Source of the DNA: Nocardia carnea
GTDB taxonomy: Bacteria; Actinomycetota; Actinomycetes; Mycobacteriales; Mycobacteriaceae
Reading direction: 5' to 3'
Assembly: GCF_029869215.1 (NCBI RefSeq)
Contig: NZ_JARWPM010000287.1
Coordinates: 1 to 57,162, forward strand
Length of the DNA: 57,162 bases
Shown piece by piece: positions 1-9,099 of the stretch. Below the pieces are notes generated by a model. It saw only the letters and a list, made by a program, of their open reading frames with translations, was not told the DNA's origin and made no database searches. A program made the position numbers and the translations under genes. How positions within the stretch are numbered: the stretch's first letter is position 1; the number at the start of each line of letters is the position of its first letter.

Positions 1-140
1 GGGGGGGGGGGTGGGGTTGGGGGGGGCCGGGGGGGGGGGTTTTTCTTGGGCGGGGGCGTTTTTTTTTAATTCTTTCCCCCCCCCCCCCCCCCCCCCCCCC
101 CCCGGGGGGGGGCCCCCCCCCCCCCCCCCCCCCCCCCGGC
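1..140. other. G/C homopolymer tract, probable sequencing or assembly artefact
   Basis: This stretch is almost entirely long runs of G, then T, then C, with no codon structure. Two similar tracts occur near 24520-24644 and 53418-53635, and the latter breaks a reading frame. I read it as damaged sequence at a contig edge, not as a gene. The open frame across it (Pro/Gly only) is meaningless. Normal-looking sequence resumes near 141. Positions 141-224 hold no recognisable feature before the end of the IclR gene. Confidence 0.75.
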
Positions 141-224
141 CCCTGGCCGTTCCAGAAGTTCCGCCGCCCGCACTGTCGGGACATTCGGCACGAGGCCGTC
201 CTCGTACCCGTGGCAGCTGGGGGG

Positions 225-1025
225 CTAGTGGGACGCGAGGTCCGCCGCCACGCACCGATCCCAGATCTCGCGGGCCGCCACCCGCACCGGACCTACCAGC
301 GTGCGGTAGTCGAGCGAGGTGACCGGCGCGCACACGGATATCCCGGCCAGGTTTCCGTAGATGTGGTCGGGCGGCCCCAGGGAGACACCCACACAACCGA
401 GGCCGGTGAACGCCTCGCCACGATCGAACGCCGCGCCCCGGTCGCGGACGGCCGCCAGATCGTCGGCGAGCTGGGCTTCGCTCGTCATGCTCTGCGGAGT
501 CTGCCGTACCAGCGTGCCGTCGGCGGTCCGCCGCAGCTCATCGAAAACCGGTCGCCGGCCCGACTGATCGGCGAACGCCAGCTGTGCCTTACCCACCGCG
601 GTCAGGTGTGCGGGTACCCGCTGCCCGACAGCGGTCGGGGTGGGACCGGACGAGCGACCGTTGACCTTGGCCAGGTAGACGGCATCGCCGCGACTGACAA
701 CAGCGAGCTGGATGGTCAGTCCGGTGCGATGCGCGAACGCCTGCATGATCGGCCGCGCGCCGTGCAACAGGCGGTTCTGGTTCAGCGCGGCCTGGCCCAT
801 CTCGTAGGCCTTGACTCCCAGTTCGTAGGTCTGCTCGGGGGACCGTGCGAGCCAGCCCGTGTTCGTGAGCTGCTCGAGCAGTCGATGGACCGACGAGCGG
901 GGCAGGCCGGTGCGCGCGGTGACCTGAGCGAGGGTGAGGGGCCCGGCCCCGTTGAAAGTCTCCAGAACCAGGGATATCCGCTCGACCACCGATACCGGCA
1001 CCCCGGCAGGGCTTGATGTTCTCAT
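225..1025 (-). CDS. IclR-family transcriptional regulator
   Basis: The protein has about 266 residues, normal for IclR regulators. An N-terminal winged helix-turn-helix (about residues 10-65, with the segment TGLPRSSVHRLL) is followed by an IclR effector-binding domain. Start chosen at the ATG at 1025, which has GGGAGG four bases upstream; a GTG at 1040 in the same frame is possible. It is transcribed away from the kshB-like gene at 1269, the usual layout for a regulator controlling the adjacent catabolic operon. It resembles the second IclR protein at 16276-17055, especially in the DNA-binding part. The effector is unknown; a steroid intermediate is an inference from context. Confidence 0.9.
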   Translation of the reverse strand: MRTSSPAGVPVSVVERISLVLETFNGAGPLTLAQVTARTGLPRSSVHRLLEQLTNTGWLARSPEQTYELGVKAYEMGQAALNQNRLLHGARPIMQAFAHRTGLTIQLAVVSRGDAVYLAKVNGRSSGPTPTAVGQRVPAHLTAVGKAQLAFADQSGRRPVFDELRRTADGTLVRQTPQSMTSEAQLADDLAAVRDRGAAFDRGEAFTGLGCVGVSLGPPDHIYGNLAGISVCAPVTSLDYRTLVGPVRVAAREIWDRCVAADLASH

Positions 1026-1268
1026 TCGGCCTCCCAGCACGCATCACAACTCTGTGACAGGAATCACGGTACTACCACGTCTGGGTGCAGCTCAAAGGAC
1101 CGTGTCCGGCGTCGCCACCGACGATGGCATCCCACACCCCGCGCTGCCGAGCGAGTCTCCCGATCAGCGAGACGTCGGCCCGAACCGCCGGGATCGGGAC
1201 CGTAGCCTGCCGGAGACCCGAACCCGCCCAGGACGCCGCAGGCGGGATACGAGTGATCAGGAGAGCGG
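1026..1268. promoter_or_regulatory. Divergent promoter region with GTGA-N6-TCAC inverted repeat
   Basis: This 243-base gap separates the IclR gene from the kshB-like gene and must carry both promoters. GTGA at 1054-1057 and TCAC at 1064-1067 form an inverted repeat with a six-base spacer, 29 bases upstream of the IclR start. The same GTGA-N6-TCAC pattern occurs at 22152-22165 in the other divergent ksh region. An IclR operator is a reasonable guess, but the half-sites are short. I saw no KstR-type AACnnGTT palindrome. Confidence 0.4.
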
Positions 1269-2357
1269 ATGCCCACGAAGACCGGTGCCGACCCGACGGT
1301 GCAGACCGATGCCGCCGCGACGGAGTCGCGTGCACGCCGCGTCCGCGTGGTCGAGGTGATCGAGGAGACCGCGGACGCCCGGTCGTTCGTCGTCGAGCCC
1401 GGTCTCGGAGATGCGGGGTCCTTCGACTACCGGCCCGGCCAGTTCCTGACCGTCCGCGTGCCGGATATCGGCAGTGGATCCGGCCGCTGCTATTCACTGT
1501 CGAGTTCGCCGCATACCGATATCCCGCTGAAATTCACGGTCAAACGGGTCGCGGGTGGGCACGGGTCCAATTGGCTCTGCGATTCGGTATCGGCGGGCGA
1601 CGAGCTCGAGGTGTTACCGCCGGCGGGTACGTTCACGCCGGGTTCGCTCGACGACCCGGTGGTGCTGATCGCGGGTGGCAGTGGCATCACTCCGGTGATC
1701 GCCATCGCGAAGTCCATCCTGTTCGGCGGCACGGGCGATGTCGTGCTCGTCTACGCGAACCGGGACGAGGCGGCGGTGATCTTCGCCGAGGAGCTGCGGA
1801 TGCTGGAATCGGGATTCGGTGACCGGTTCCACGTCGTGCACGTGCTCGAATCGGTGCAGGGCTACCCCAGTCGTCGCCTGCTGTCCACGCTGCTCGCGCC
1901 GCACACGGAAAGGGCTGTGTACATCTGCGGCCCGGGCCCCCTCATGGATCTCGCCGCCCAGGTGTGTTCGGAGGTGGGGTTTCCGGCGGCTCATGTGCAT
2001 TCGGAGCGCTTTCTCTCACTACGCAGGGACCCGTTCGCCGACGAGCCGGACCCGGCGGGTGTCGATCCGGCGGCCGCCGGGGAGGTCGTCTGCCGGGTGC
2101 GGGTCTCCCTGGACGGCGCCGACCATCAGGTGCCGTGGACAGCCGGCCGCAAACTTCTCGACGCGCTCCTGGACGCCGGTCTCGAAGCTCCTTATTCGTG
2201 CCGGGAGGGCGCCTGCAGTGCCTGCGTCTGCTCGCTGAAGGCGGGCCGGGTGAACCTGGCGCACAACGAGATCCTCACCGAGGACGATCTCGCCGAGGGC
2301 TACATCCTGGCGTGTCAGGCCGAGCCGGTGAGCGGCGAGATCACGATCGAGTACTGA
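1269..2357 (+). CDS. kshB: 3-ketosteroid 9-alpha-hydroxylase reductase-like (KshB-type ferredoxin reductase)
   Basis: A 362-residue flavin/iron-sulfur reductase that would pass electrons from NAD(P)H to a Rieske oxygenase. Visible parts in order: an FAD-binding barrel with RCYSLSS, a nucleotide-binding domain with GGSGITP and a CGPGPLM motif, and a C-terminal plant-type [2Fe-2S] domain with CREGACSACVC and a final C in ILACQ. This order matches KshB and related PaaE/HmpA-like reductases. The ATG has AGGAGA just upstream. It is the first gene of the kshB-kshA-hsaA-hsaC set; its natural partner is the Rieske protein at 2565 and perhaps also the one at 20908. Exact specificity cannot be read from sequence alone. 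Confidence 0.85.
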   Translation: MPTKTGADPTVQTDAAATESRARRVRVVEVIEETADARSFVVEPGLGDAGSFDYRPGQFLTVRVPDIGSGSGRCYSLSSSPHTDIPLKFTVKRVAGGHGSNWLCDSVSAGDELEVLPPAGTFTPGSLDDPVVLIAGGSGITPVIAIAKSILFGGTGDVVLVYANRDEAAVIFAEELRMLESGFGDRFHVVHVLESVQGYPSRRLLSTLLAPHTERAVYICGPGPLMDLAAQVCSEVGFPAAHVHSERFLSLRRDPFADEPDPAGVDPAAAGEVVCRVRVSLDGADHQVPWTAGRKLLDALLDAGLEAPYSCREGACSACVCSLKAGRVNLAHNEILTEDDLAEGYILACQAEPVSGEITIEY

Positions 2358-2564
2358 GTTCGGGCACACGTCGGCACGAGCACAGAAGTGCTGCCGGAAA
2401 GCCCCGCTCTTTATGCGCGGTTTGTCCGCGCTGCCGTGCGTGTCCGGCTCGGCCGGAAAAAGATCCCACTCAGCAGGAGATCCGCGTCACACCGGGTCCT
2501 CGGCTGCGAAGGTGGACACACTGCGACGAGTTTCGCGGTCGCAATCATTTGACCAGGAGGTATC

Positions 2565-3752
2565 GTGAATCCCACGACCGACACCGGCAAAGAGGTCCGT
2601 GTCATCGACACCGGCGCGCCGCCCGCGCGTTACGCGCGGGGCTGGCACTGCCTGGGTCTGACCCGTGATTTCGCAGATGGCCGACCCCACCAGATCGCCG
2701 CGTTCGGCACCGAACTCGTCGTCTTCCGCGGTGAGGAGGACGGGAAAATCAACGTCCTCAACGCGTTCTGCCCGCATATGGGCGGCAATCTTGCCCACGG
2801 CACCGTGAAGGGCAACGATATCGCCTGTCCCTTCCACGACTGGCGGTGGCGCGGGGACGGCAAATGCGCCGCCATCCCGTATGCCCGCCGGGTTCCCCCG
2901 CTTGCCCGGACCAAGGCATGGCCGACCATGGAGGTCAGCGGGCAGTTGTTCGTCTGGAACGATCCGCAGGGGAGTAAGCCGCCCGCCGAGCTGGCGATTC
3001 CGGCGATCCCCACCTACGGCGATCCCGGGTGGACGGACTGGGTGTGGAATTCGATCGAGGTCGAGGGTTCGCACTGCCGCGAGATCGTGGACAACGTCGT
3101 CGATATGGCGCATTTCTTCTATGTCCACTACGGCATGCCGACCTATTTCCGCAATGTCTTCGAGGGGCATACCGCGACCCAGATCATGCGGTCGCTGCCG
3201 CGTGCCGATGCGGCCGGGGTGAGTACCAGTACGAACTACAGCACCGAAAGCCAGTCGGACGCGACATATTTCGGACCTTCCTACATGGTGGACAAGCTCT
3301 GGAGCGGCGGCCGGGCCGGTGCCGGTGAGCCGAATATCTACCTGATCAACTGCCATTACCCGATCACCCCGACCTCGTTCCGGCTGCAGTACGGCGTCAT
3401 GGTCGAGAAGCCGACCGGAATGGACGACGCCGCGGCCGAGCAGGTCGCCGCCGCCGTGGCGCAGGGCGTCGCGATCGGCTTCGAACAGGACGTCGAGATC
3501 TGGAAGAACAAATCGCGGATCGACAATCCGCTGCTGTGCGAGGAAGACGGCCCGGTGTACCAGCTGCGCCGTTGGTACGAACAGTTCTACGTCGATGTCG
3601 AGGACATCAAGCCGGAGATGGTCAACCGGTTCGAGTTCGAGATCGATACCGAACGCGCCCTGCAGAACTGGCAGGCCGAGGTCGACGCGAATCTGGCAGC
3701 CGGGCGCAGCGCCATTCCGGCACACCGTCAGGCCGCGTCCGCGACCTCCTGA
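2565..3752 (+). CDS. kshA: Rieske non-heme iron oxygenase, 3-ketosteroid 9-alpha-hydroxylase oxygenase-like (KshA)
   Basis: A 395-residue Rieske oxygenase, the usual KshA length. The Rieske cluster ligands are C69 and H71 (CPHMGGN) and C88 and H91 (CPFHDW). The mononuclear iron site shows as DNVVDMAHFFYVH, with H183 and H188. Members of this family hydroxylate C9 of 3-ketosteroids, which together with 1-dehydrogenation opens ring B. Start is GTG with AGGAGG in front. The 207-base gap upstream contains a small hairpin (AGCAC at 2379, GTGCT at 2388), so the gene may have its own promoter. It is a paralogue of the protein at 20908-22056: both share a WHCLGL segment near the N-terminus and a long C-terminal segment around RIDNPLLCEEDGPVYQLRRW. 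Confidence 0.88.
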   Translation: MNPTTDTGKEVRVIDTGAPPARYARGWHCLGLTRDFADGRPHQIAAFGTELVVFRGEEDGKINVLNAFCPHMGGNLAHGTVKGNDIACPFHDWRWRGDGKCAAIPYARRVPPLARTKAWPTMEVSGQLFVWNDPQGSKPPAELAIPAIPTYGDPGWTDWVWNSIEVEGSHCREIVDNVVDMAHFFYVHYGMPTYFRNVFEGHTATQIMRSLPRADAAGVSTSTNYSTESQSDATYFGPSYMVDKLWSGGRAGAGEPNIYLINCHYPITPTSFRLQYGVMVEKPTGMDDAAAEQVAAAVAQGVAIGFEQDVEIWKNKSRIDNPLLCEEDGPVYQLRRWYEQFYVDVEDIKPEMVNRFEFEIDTERALQNWQAEVDANLAAGRSAIPAHRQAASATS

Positions 3753-3793
3753 CCATCCCTTCATCCCTTCAGCAACCCGGACCAGGAGTCCCG

Positions 3794-4978
3794 ATGTCCT
3801 ACGAAGTACTCGACAAGATCGTCGCCCTCGCCGACGAGCTCCGGGCCGGCGCCGAGGAGGGGGATTCCCTCGGCCGCCTGCCCGACGATATGGCCAAAGG
3901 CCTCAAGGATGCCGGGATCATCCGGCTGTTGCAGCGTAAGAAGTACAACGGCTACGAAGCGCATCCGCGCGAGTTCGCCGAAACCGTGATGAAGACCGCG
4001 AGTTTCTACGGTTCCGCCGGTTGGGTCGGCGGCATCGTGGGTGTGCATCCGTGGCAGCTCGCCTTCGCCGACCCCAAGGTGCAGGAGGAGGTTCTCGGCA
4101 CCGACAGCGATACCTGGCAGGCCTCGCCGTATATGCCCGGCGGGGTCGCGGTGCCGGCCGACGGCGGCTATGTGATGAACGGCCGCTGGCAGTTCTCGTC
4201 GGGCACCGACCACTGCGACTGGATCTTCCTCGGCGCGATGGTGGGCGGCGCGGACGGCAAACCGCTGATGCCGCCGCAAGGTCTGCACGTGATCCTGCCC
4301 CGATCCGATTACGAGATCGTGGCGGATTCCTGGGACGTCGTCGGCCTGCGCGGAACCGGTAGCAAGGACATCATCGTCAAGGACGCCTTCATCCCCGAGT
4401 ACCGGGTGATGGATTCGGCGAAGGTGATGGACGGGACGGCCGCCAAGGAATACGGCGTCACCGAAACCCTGTACAAGATGCCGTGGTCCACCATGTTCCC
4501 GCTGGGTATCACCTCCGCGACCATCGGCATCTGCGAAGGCGTGCTCGCGGCGGGCGTCGACTATCAGCGCAACCGCGTGGGCGCCACCGGCACTCTCGTC
4601 AAGGACGATCCGTACGTGCTGCACGCACTCGGGGAGGCGGCGTCGGAGATCGACGCGGCCCGCCAGCAGTTGCTGGCCAATGTGGACCGCATCTTCGACC
4701 TGGTCGACCGGGGCGAGGAGATCGACTTCGAAATGCGGGCCGCGGTGCGCCGGGATCAGGCCCGCGCCGCCTGGCGGGCCGTCCGCGCGGCCGACGAGAT
4801 CTTCGACCGCGCCGGTGGCAACGCGCTGCGGATGGACAACCCGTTACAGCGGTTCTGGCGTGACGCGCATGCCGGTCTGCACCACGCCATCCACGTCACC
4901 AGCACCACCTATCACGCGGCCGCCATGGCTTCGCTCGGTGTAGAGGTCCCGCAGGGGCCGCTGCGCGTGATGATCTGA
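3794..4978 (+). CDS. hsaA: Flavin-dependent monooxygenase of the HsaA type (acyl-CoA dehydrogenase fold)
   Basis: A 394-residue member of the group of flavin monooxygenases with the acyl-CoA dehydrogenase fold (HsaA, HpaB-like type D). HsaA hydroxylates the phenolic secosteroid 3-HSA to the catechol 3,4-DHSA using FMNH2 from the reductase HsaB. The middle domain shows WQFSSGTDHCDW and VVGLRGTGSKDI, typical of the family. The ATG at 3794 follows CAGGAG and lies 41 bases after kshA. No free-standing HsaB gene is visible in the window; the only flavin reductase domain is fused to the KstD-like protein at 22358-24463, a likely partner. Confidence 0.83.
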   Translation: MSYEVLDKIVALADELRAGAEEGDSLGRLPDDMAKGLKDAGIIRLLQRKKYNGYEAHPREFAETVMKTASFYGSAGWVGGIVGVHPWQLAFADPKVQEEVLGTDSDTWQASPYMPGGVAVPADGGYVMNGRWQFSSGTDHCDWIFLGAMVGGADGKPLMPPQGLHVILPRSDYEIVADSWDVVGLRGTGSKDIIVKDAFIPEYRVMDSAKVMDGTAAKEYGVTETLYKMPWSTMFPLGITSATIGICEGVLAAGVDYQRNRVGATGTLVKDDPYVLHALGEAASEIDAARQQLLANVDRIFDLVDRGEEIDFEMRAAVRRDQARAAWRAVRAADEIFDRAGGNALRMDNPLQRFWRDAHAGLHHAIHVTSTTYHAAAMASLGVEVPQGPLRVMI

Positions 4979-5003
4979 CGGCTCGGAAGGAAGACCCACA
5001 ACG

Positions 5004-5951
5004 ATGACGGAAATCAAAGCGCTCGGCTATGTACGAGTGCAGGCGACGGATATGGACCGCTGGCGCGAACTCGGTTTCGAGGTGCTGGGTTTCGCGCCTG
5101 GATTCGGCGACGAAACCGACGCCCTGCACTTCCGGATGGACGAACGACCCTCGCGCATCACCGTCGAACGAGGGGATGTCGACCGGGTGACCGCGGTCGG
5201 CTGGGAGGTCCGCGACGCGCCTGCGCTGCGCCGGCTGACCGCGATCTTGGACGAGGCCGGGTTCGCGTACACGCCCATGTCGCAGGAACTGGCCGACCGG
5301 CGCAAGGTGGAGGCCGGTATCTGCATGAAGGATCCCGGCGGCACCCCGCTGGAATTCTTCTACGGGCCGGTGCTCGAGCACAGCCCGGTGATCACCAAGT
5401 ACGGCCAGAAGTTCATCACGGGCGACCAGGGCCTGGGGCATGTGGTGATGCCGACGACCAATTTCGACGAATCGTTCGCCTTCTACACCGAGACGCTGGG
5501 CTTCCTGTCCCGCGGCGCCTTCCGGATGCCCGCACCACCGGAAGCGGGGCCGCTGCGGATCCGGTTCATGGGCGTCAACCAGCGTCACCACAGTCTGGCG
5601 ATCATGCCCAGTATGGAGGGCCGTGATCCGGGGCTGATCCATGTGATGGTGGAGGTGGACGAACTCGACGCGGTGGGTCGCGCCTACGACCAGGTGATGG
5701 CCCGGAACTTCCCCGTGTCCTCGACACTGGGCCGGCATACGAACGACAAGATGATCTCCTTCTACGTGCGGGTGCCCGGCGGCTGGGATATCGAATACGG
5801 CACCGGTGGCCGGCCCGTCGACGAGACCTACTACACGGCCGAGGAGATCACCGCCGACAGCTACTGGGGCCATGAATGGATGTGGGCCCGGGAGATGAAG
5901 GAAGCGCAGCGGGCCGCGGAAGCCGGCAACGGGGAACCGGCGCGAGTCTGA
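5004..5951 (+). CDS. hsaC: Extradiol (meta-cleavage) dioxygenase, HsaC/BphC type I
   Basis: A 315-residue two-domain vicinal oxygen chelate protein. The C-terminal half carries the expected Fe(II) ligands: H146 (GLGHVV), H213 (LIHVMV) and E264 (WDIEYGTGG). HsaC opens the catechol ring of 3,4-DHSA to give 4,9-DSHA, the substrate of HsaD. The gene follows the hsaA-like gene after 25 bases with GGAAGGA in front of the ATG. The pairing with an HsaA-type monooxygenase and an HsaD-type hydrolase at 13597 supports a steroid role over biphenyl degradation. Confidence 0.87.
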   Translation: MTEIKALGYVRVQATDMDRWRELGFEVLGFAPGFGDETDALHFRMDERPSRITVERGDVDRVTAVGWEVRDAPALRRLTAILDEAGFAYTPMSQELADRRKVEAGICMKDPGGTPLEFFYGPVLEHSPVITKYGQKFITGDQGLGHVVMPTTNFDESFAFYTETLGFLSRGAFRMPAPPEAGPLRIRFMGVNQRHHSLAIMPSMEGRDPGLIHVMVEVDELDAVGRAYDQVMARNFPVSSTLGRHTNDKMISFYVRVPGGWDIEYGTGGRPVDETYYTAEEITADSYWGHEWMWAREMKEAQRAAEAGNGEPARV

Positions 5952-5995
5952 AATTCAGGCGGTGACACACCGGCCGCAGGAGTCGGTGGTGGCCG

Positions 5996-6038
5996 CAGCA
6001 GTGCACAGCCGCACCACAGGTGCGGTTGTGCACTGCTG
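5996..6038 (+). terminator. Very strong hairpin (20-bp arms, 3-base loop)
   Basis: Left arm 5996-6015, loop ACA at 6016-6018, right arm 6019-6038. The arms pair along all 20 positions with a single G-U wobble. It begins 45 bases after the hsaC stop codon. There is no T run after it, which is common for terminators in high-GC actinobacteria. It could instead be an RNA processing element or a recombination-prone palindrome. Confidence 0.6.
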
Positions 6039-6098
6039 GAGACAGCCGGTAGCCGGACTTCGGCGAGCCGGTCCGAAAGTGTGGCAGACGGGGATCCG

Positions 6099-6121
6099 GC
6101 CGGTCCGGTCGCCGGACCGGC
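6099..6121. promoter_or_regulatory. 10-bp inverted repeat, function unknown
   Basis: Perfect arms 6099-6108 and 6112-6121 around a TCG loop. It lies about 270 bases before the BVMO start. It may be a second terminator-like hairpin or a regulator site; the sequence does not decide. Confidence 0.35.
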
Positions 6122-6389
6122 GGAAGCGGCACTGCCAGGTACCCGACTGCCGAGCCGAACGGATTCGACCAGCGGGCCGCCGGGCGGTGGCCGCTGAATC
6201 CAGGCACCTCGGCTGCAGGGTCACCGCCCTGATCGGGGCTACGCGGGGGAATGCGACCGGCGGGTTCCCGGCTGGGGAGGGCAGGACTCGAATTGGTGGA
6301 CCGCTGGGTGGGAACAAGCGCTCGACTCGTGCCGCAGGGCCCTTAATTTGACTTCGAACACAGGTACCTCAGCGAGGGAAGTGAATGTT

Positions 6390-8009
6390 GTGACAACCCA
6401 GGACAGCGATTTCGACGCCGTCGTCGTCGGTGCCGGGATCTCCGGCCTGTATGCGGTGTACAAGTTCCGCAAGCGCGGGATGCGCGTACACGGCTTCGAA
6501 TCGGCCGAGGGAGTCGGCGGCACCTGGTATCACAATCGGTACCCCGGTGCCCGGTGTGATGTCGAGAGTATCGACTACTCCTACTCGTTCGACGAAGAGT
6601 TGCAGCAGGAATGGACCTGGACCGAACGGTTCGCCACGCAAGAGGAGATCCTGCGCTACCTCGAGCATGTGGCGGATCGCCATGATCTGCGGTCGGCCTA
6701 CGATTTCCTCACCCGGGTGACCTCGGCCGTCTACGACGAAGCGGCCGGCCGGTGGACCATTACGACCGATACCGGGAAAACCGTGACGGCTCGATTTTGC
6801 ATTATGGCGACCGGCGTCCTGTCGGCCACCAACAAACCGGATATCCCCGGCCGCGACACCTTCGCCGGCGAGACCTATCACACCGGTGAATGGCCGCACG
6901 AGCCGGTGGAATTCGCCGGGAAACGAGTCGGCGTCATCGGTACCGGATCCTCCGGTATCCAGGCCATCCCGATCATCGCCGAAGAGGCCGAACAGGTCGT
7001 CGTATTCCAGCGCAGCCCCAATTATTCGATTCCCGCCGGTAACCGGCGGCTGTCCGACGAACTCCTGGCCGAGGTGAAGGCCAATTATGCCGAGCGGCGC
7101 CGGTTGTCCCGGATCAGCGGTGGCGGTACCCCGAACAGTCCGCATCCCAAGGGCGCGTTGGAGGTCGACGAGGCCGAGCGCCTCCGGGTGTACGACGAAT
7201 GGTGGCAGCGCGGTGGCTATCTGTTCACCAAGGCATTTCCCGATCAGATGGTCAGCAAGGCGGCCAACGACACCGCGCGCGAATACGTCGAAGCCAAGAT
7301 CCGGGAGATGGTCGAGGATCCGGAGGTCGCCGATCAACTGATCCCCACCGACCATCCCATCGGTACCAAGCGCATTGTCACCGACACCGGATATTTCCAG
7401 ACCTACAACCGCGACAACGTGACGCTGGTGAACTTGCGGCGCACCCCGATCACCGAGATCACCGAATCCGGTGTGCGCACCGACGCGGCCTCTTACGAGC
7501 TGGATATTCTCATCTTCGCGACCGGTTTCGACGCGATGACCGGTTCGCTGGCACGGATCGATATCCGCGGCCGGGAAGGCCGCGAACTGCGCGCCGAATG
7601 GTCGGCGGGACCGCGCACCTATCTCGGGCTGGCCGTCGACGGTTTCCCGAATATGTTCATCTTATCCGGCCCCGGCAGCCCCAGCGTGCTCGCGAATATG
7701 GTCCTGATGGCCGAGCAGCACGTCGACTGGATCGCCGACTGTATGGACCACCTGGACGCCCACGGGATCGCCACGATCGAAGCGACCCGGGAAGCGGCCG
7801 ACGAATGGGTGGCCGAATGCAACGCCAAAGCCGCGGGCACCCTGTTCCCGTCCGCGAATTCCTGGTACATGGGCGCGAATATCCCCGGTAAACCACGCGT
7901 ATTCATGCCCTACATCGGCGGTTTCGGAAACTACAACGCGCTCTGCGCCGAGGTGGCGGAGGCCGGATACAAGGGTTTCGCGCTCGACGGCCGGACCGCC
8001 GGCAACTGA
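6390..8009 (+). CDS. Flavin-containing Baeyer-Villiger monooxygenase
   Basis: About 539 residues with an N-terminal FAD fold (GAGISG), the WY/GGTWYHNRYPGARCDV region, the Baeyer-Villiger signature FAGETYHTGEWP starting at F158, and a second Rossmann motif (GTGSSG). This family inserts oxygen next to a ketone using NADPH and FAD, turning steroid ketones or side-chain ketones into esters or lactones. The start is uncertain: I chose GTG at 6390, preceded by GAGGGA nine bases away; the frame is open to a TTG at 6348. It heads a run ending with another BVMO and is followed after 60 bases by an esterase, a logical pair for ketone-to-ester-to-alcohol conversion. Confidence 0.88.
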   Translation: MTTQDSDFDAVVVGAGISGLYAVYKFRKRGMRVHGFESAEGVGGTWYHNRYPGARCDVESIDYSYSFDEELQQEWTWTERFATQEEILRYLEHVADRHDLRSAYDFLTRVTSAVYDEAAGRWTITTDTGKTVTARFCIMATGVLSATNKPDIPGRDTFAGETYHTGEWPHEPVEFAGKRVGVIGTGSSGIQAIPIIAEEAEQVVVFQRSPNYSIPAGNRRLSDELLAEVKANYAERRRLSRISGGGTPNSPHPKGALEVDEAERLRVYDEWWQRGGYLFTKAFPDQMVSKAANDTAREYVEAKIREMVEDPEVADQLIPTDHPIGTKRIVTDTGYFQTYNRDNVTLVNLRRTPITEITESGVRTDAASYELDILIFATGFDAMTGSLARIDIRGREGRELRAEWSAGPRTYLGLAVDGFPNMFILSGPGSPSVLANMVLMAEQHVDWIADCMDHLDAHGIATIEATREAADEWVAECNAKAAGTLFPSANSWYMGANIPGKPRVFMPYIGGFGNYNALCAEVAEAGYKGFALDGRTAGN

Positions 8010-8029
8010 GCTTCCGCATCGAATACTCC

Positions 8030-8046
8030 GGCACGAGCGTGCCTTT
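8030..8046 (+). terminator. Weak hairpin with short T run between BVMO and esterase genes
   Basis: GGCAC at 8030-8034 and GTGCC at 8039-8043 pair around a GAGC loop and are followed by TTT. The stem is short, so this is at best an attenuator or partial terminator inside the operon. Confidence 0.25.
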
Positions 8047-8069
8047 CCCGTACGACGAAATGTGAGGAC

Positions 8070-9059
8070 GTGGTCGAGATGGGCGGACAACGAAGGTCCG
8101 ACCTGCATCCGGATGTCGAGGCGATGCTCTCGGCACTGGAATCGTTTCCGGATGTCACCCAGCACACGGCGGCGGAGCTACGCGAGATCATCGCCGCGCG
8201 TCGCGCACCGTTGACCCGCGAACCGCAGATGCGGATCGCACAGGACCGGACGATCGAGGGCCCGGGCGGTGACCTGGCCGTTCGCGTCTACGTCCCGCAC
8301 GGCGGCACCGGTCCGCGGCCGGTGGTGGTCTTCGCCCACGGCGGTGGCTTCGTCTTCTGCGATCTCGACAGTCACGACGAATTCTGCCGGTCGATGGCGG
8401 CGGCGGTCGATGTCGTGGTCGTCTCGGTCGATTACCGGCGGGCACCCGAGCATCCCGGACCGGCGGCACTGGAGGATATGTACGCCGCGGTGCGCTGGAT
8501 GGCCGGACACGCCGCGGAGTTCGGCGGCGACCCGGCCCGGCTGGTGGTGGCCGGGGACAGCGCCGGCGGCAATCTGGCGGCGACGGTGAGCCTGGCCGCC
8601 CGCGACCGCGGCGGCCCGGCGATCGCCGCGCAGGTCCTGCTCTACCCGGTGATCGACGACGATTTCACCACCGAGTCCTACCGGCTCTACGGCGAGAACT
8701 ACTACAACACCACCAAGGCCATGCGCTGGTATTGGCAGCAGTACGCGCCGCACGGAACCGACAGCCCGTATCTCGTCCCGACCCGCGCCGAATCACTGGC
8801 CGGACTGCCCCGGGCGATCGTCGCGACCGCCGAACTCGACCCGCCGTGCTCGGCCGGTGACGACTACGCCCGGCGGCTCGCCGCGGCAGGGGTTCCGGTC
8901 ACCGCACACCGGTTCGACGGTCTGTTCCACGGTTTCCTGACCTTCCCGTCGCTCTCGCTCACCGGCCCGGCCCGCGAGAAACTCTGGCAACTGATGCGGG
9001 ATGTGCTCGCGACGTCCGAGAACTCGCCGGCCACCGATATGAGCGGAGCGGCCGGATGA
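8070..9059 (+). CDS. Alpha/beta hydrolase, hormone-sensitive-lipase type esterase
   Basis: A 329-residue HSL-family esterase. The oxyanion motif HGGG starts at H90, the nucleophile is S164 in GDSAGG, the acid is D257 (AELDPP) and the base H287 (GLFHGF), so the catalytic set is complete. Its position right after a BVMO suggests it hydrolyses the ester the BVMO makes, for example a steroid 17-acetate from side-chain cleavage; this is inference. The GTG at 8070 has GAGG close upstream; ATG at 8079 is the alternative start. Confidence 0.87.
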   Translation: MVEMGGQRRSDLHPDVEAMLSALESFPDVTQHTAAELREIIAARRAPLTREPQMRIAQDRTIEGPGGDLAVRVYVPHGGTGPRPVVVFAHGGGFVFCDLDSHDEFCRSMAAAVDVVVVSVDYRRAPEHPGPAALEDMYAAVRWMAGHAAEFGGDPARLVVAGDSAGGNLAATVSLAARDRGGPAIAAQVLLYPVIDDDFTTESYRLYGENYYNTTKAMRWYWQQYAPHGTDSPYLVPTRAESLAGLPRAIVATAELDPPCSAGDDYARRLAAAGVPVTAHRFDGLFHGFLTFPSLSLTGPAREKLWQLMRDVLATSENSPATDMSGAAG

Positions 9060-9099
9060 CGGCCACCGGAGGACGACTACCGGACCGGACGCGAACCCG

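Larger units (their letters stand above)
5952..6389. other. 438-base gap with two strong hairpins, no gene
   Basis: I see no convincing coding sequence here; open frames on either strand lack family features. The gap separates the kshB-kshA-hsaA-hsaC set from the BVMO operon. It contains a 20-base-pair inverted repeat at 5996-6038 and a 10-base-pair one at 6099-6121. It presumably holds the end of the first transcript and the promoter of the second. Confidence 0.6.

Noticed and set aside
11..322. Forward open frame of 103 codons at the window start
   Set aside because: It consists mostly of the G/C homopolymer tract translated as Gly and Pro.
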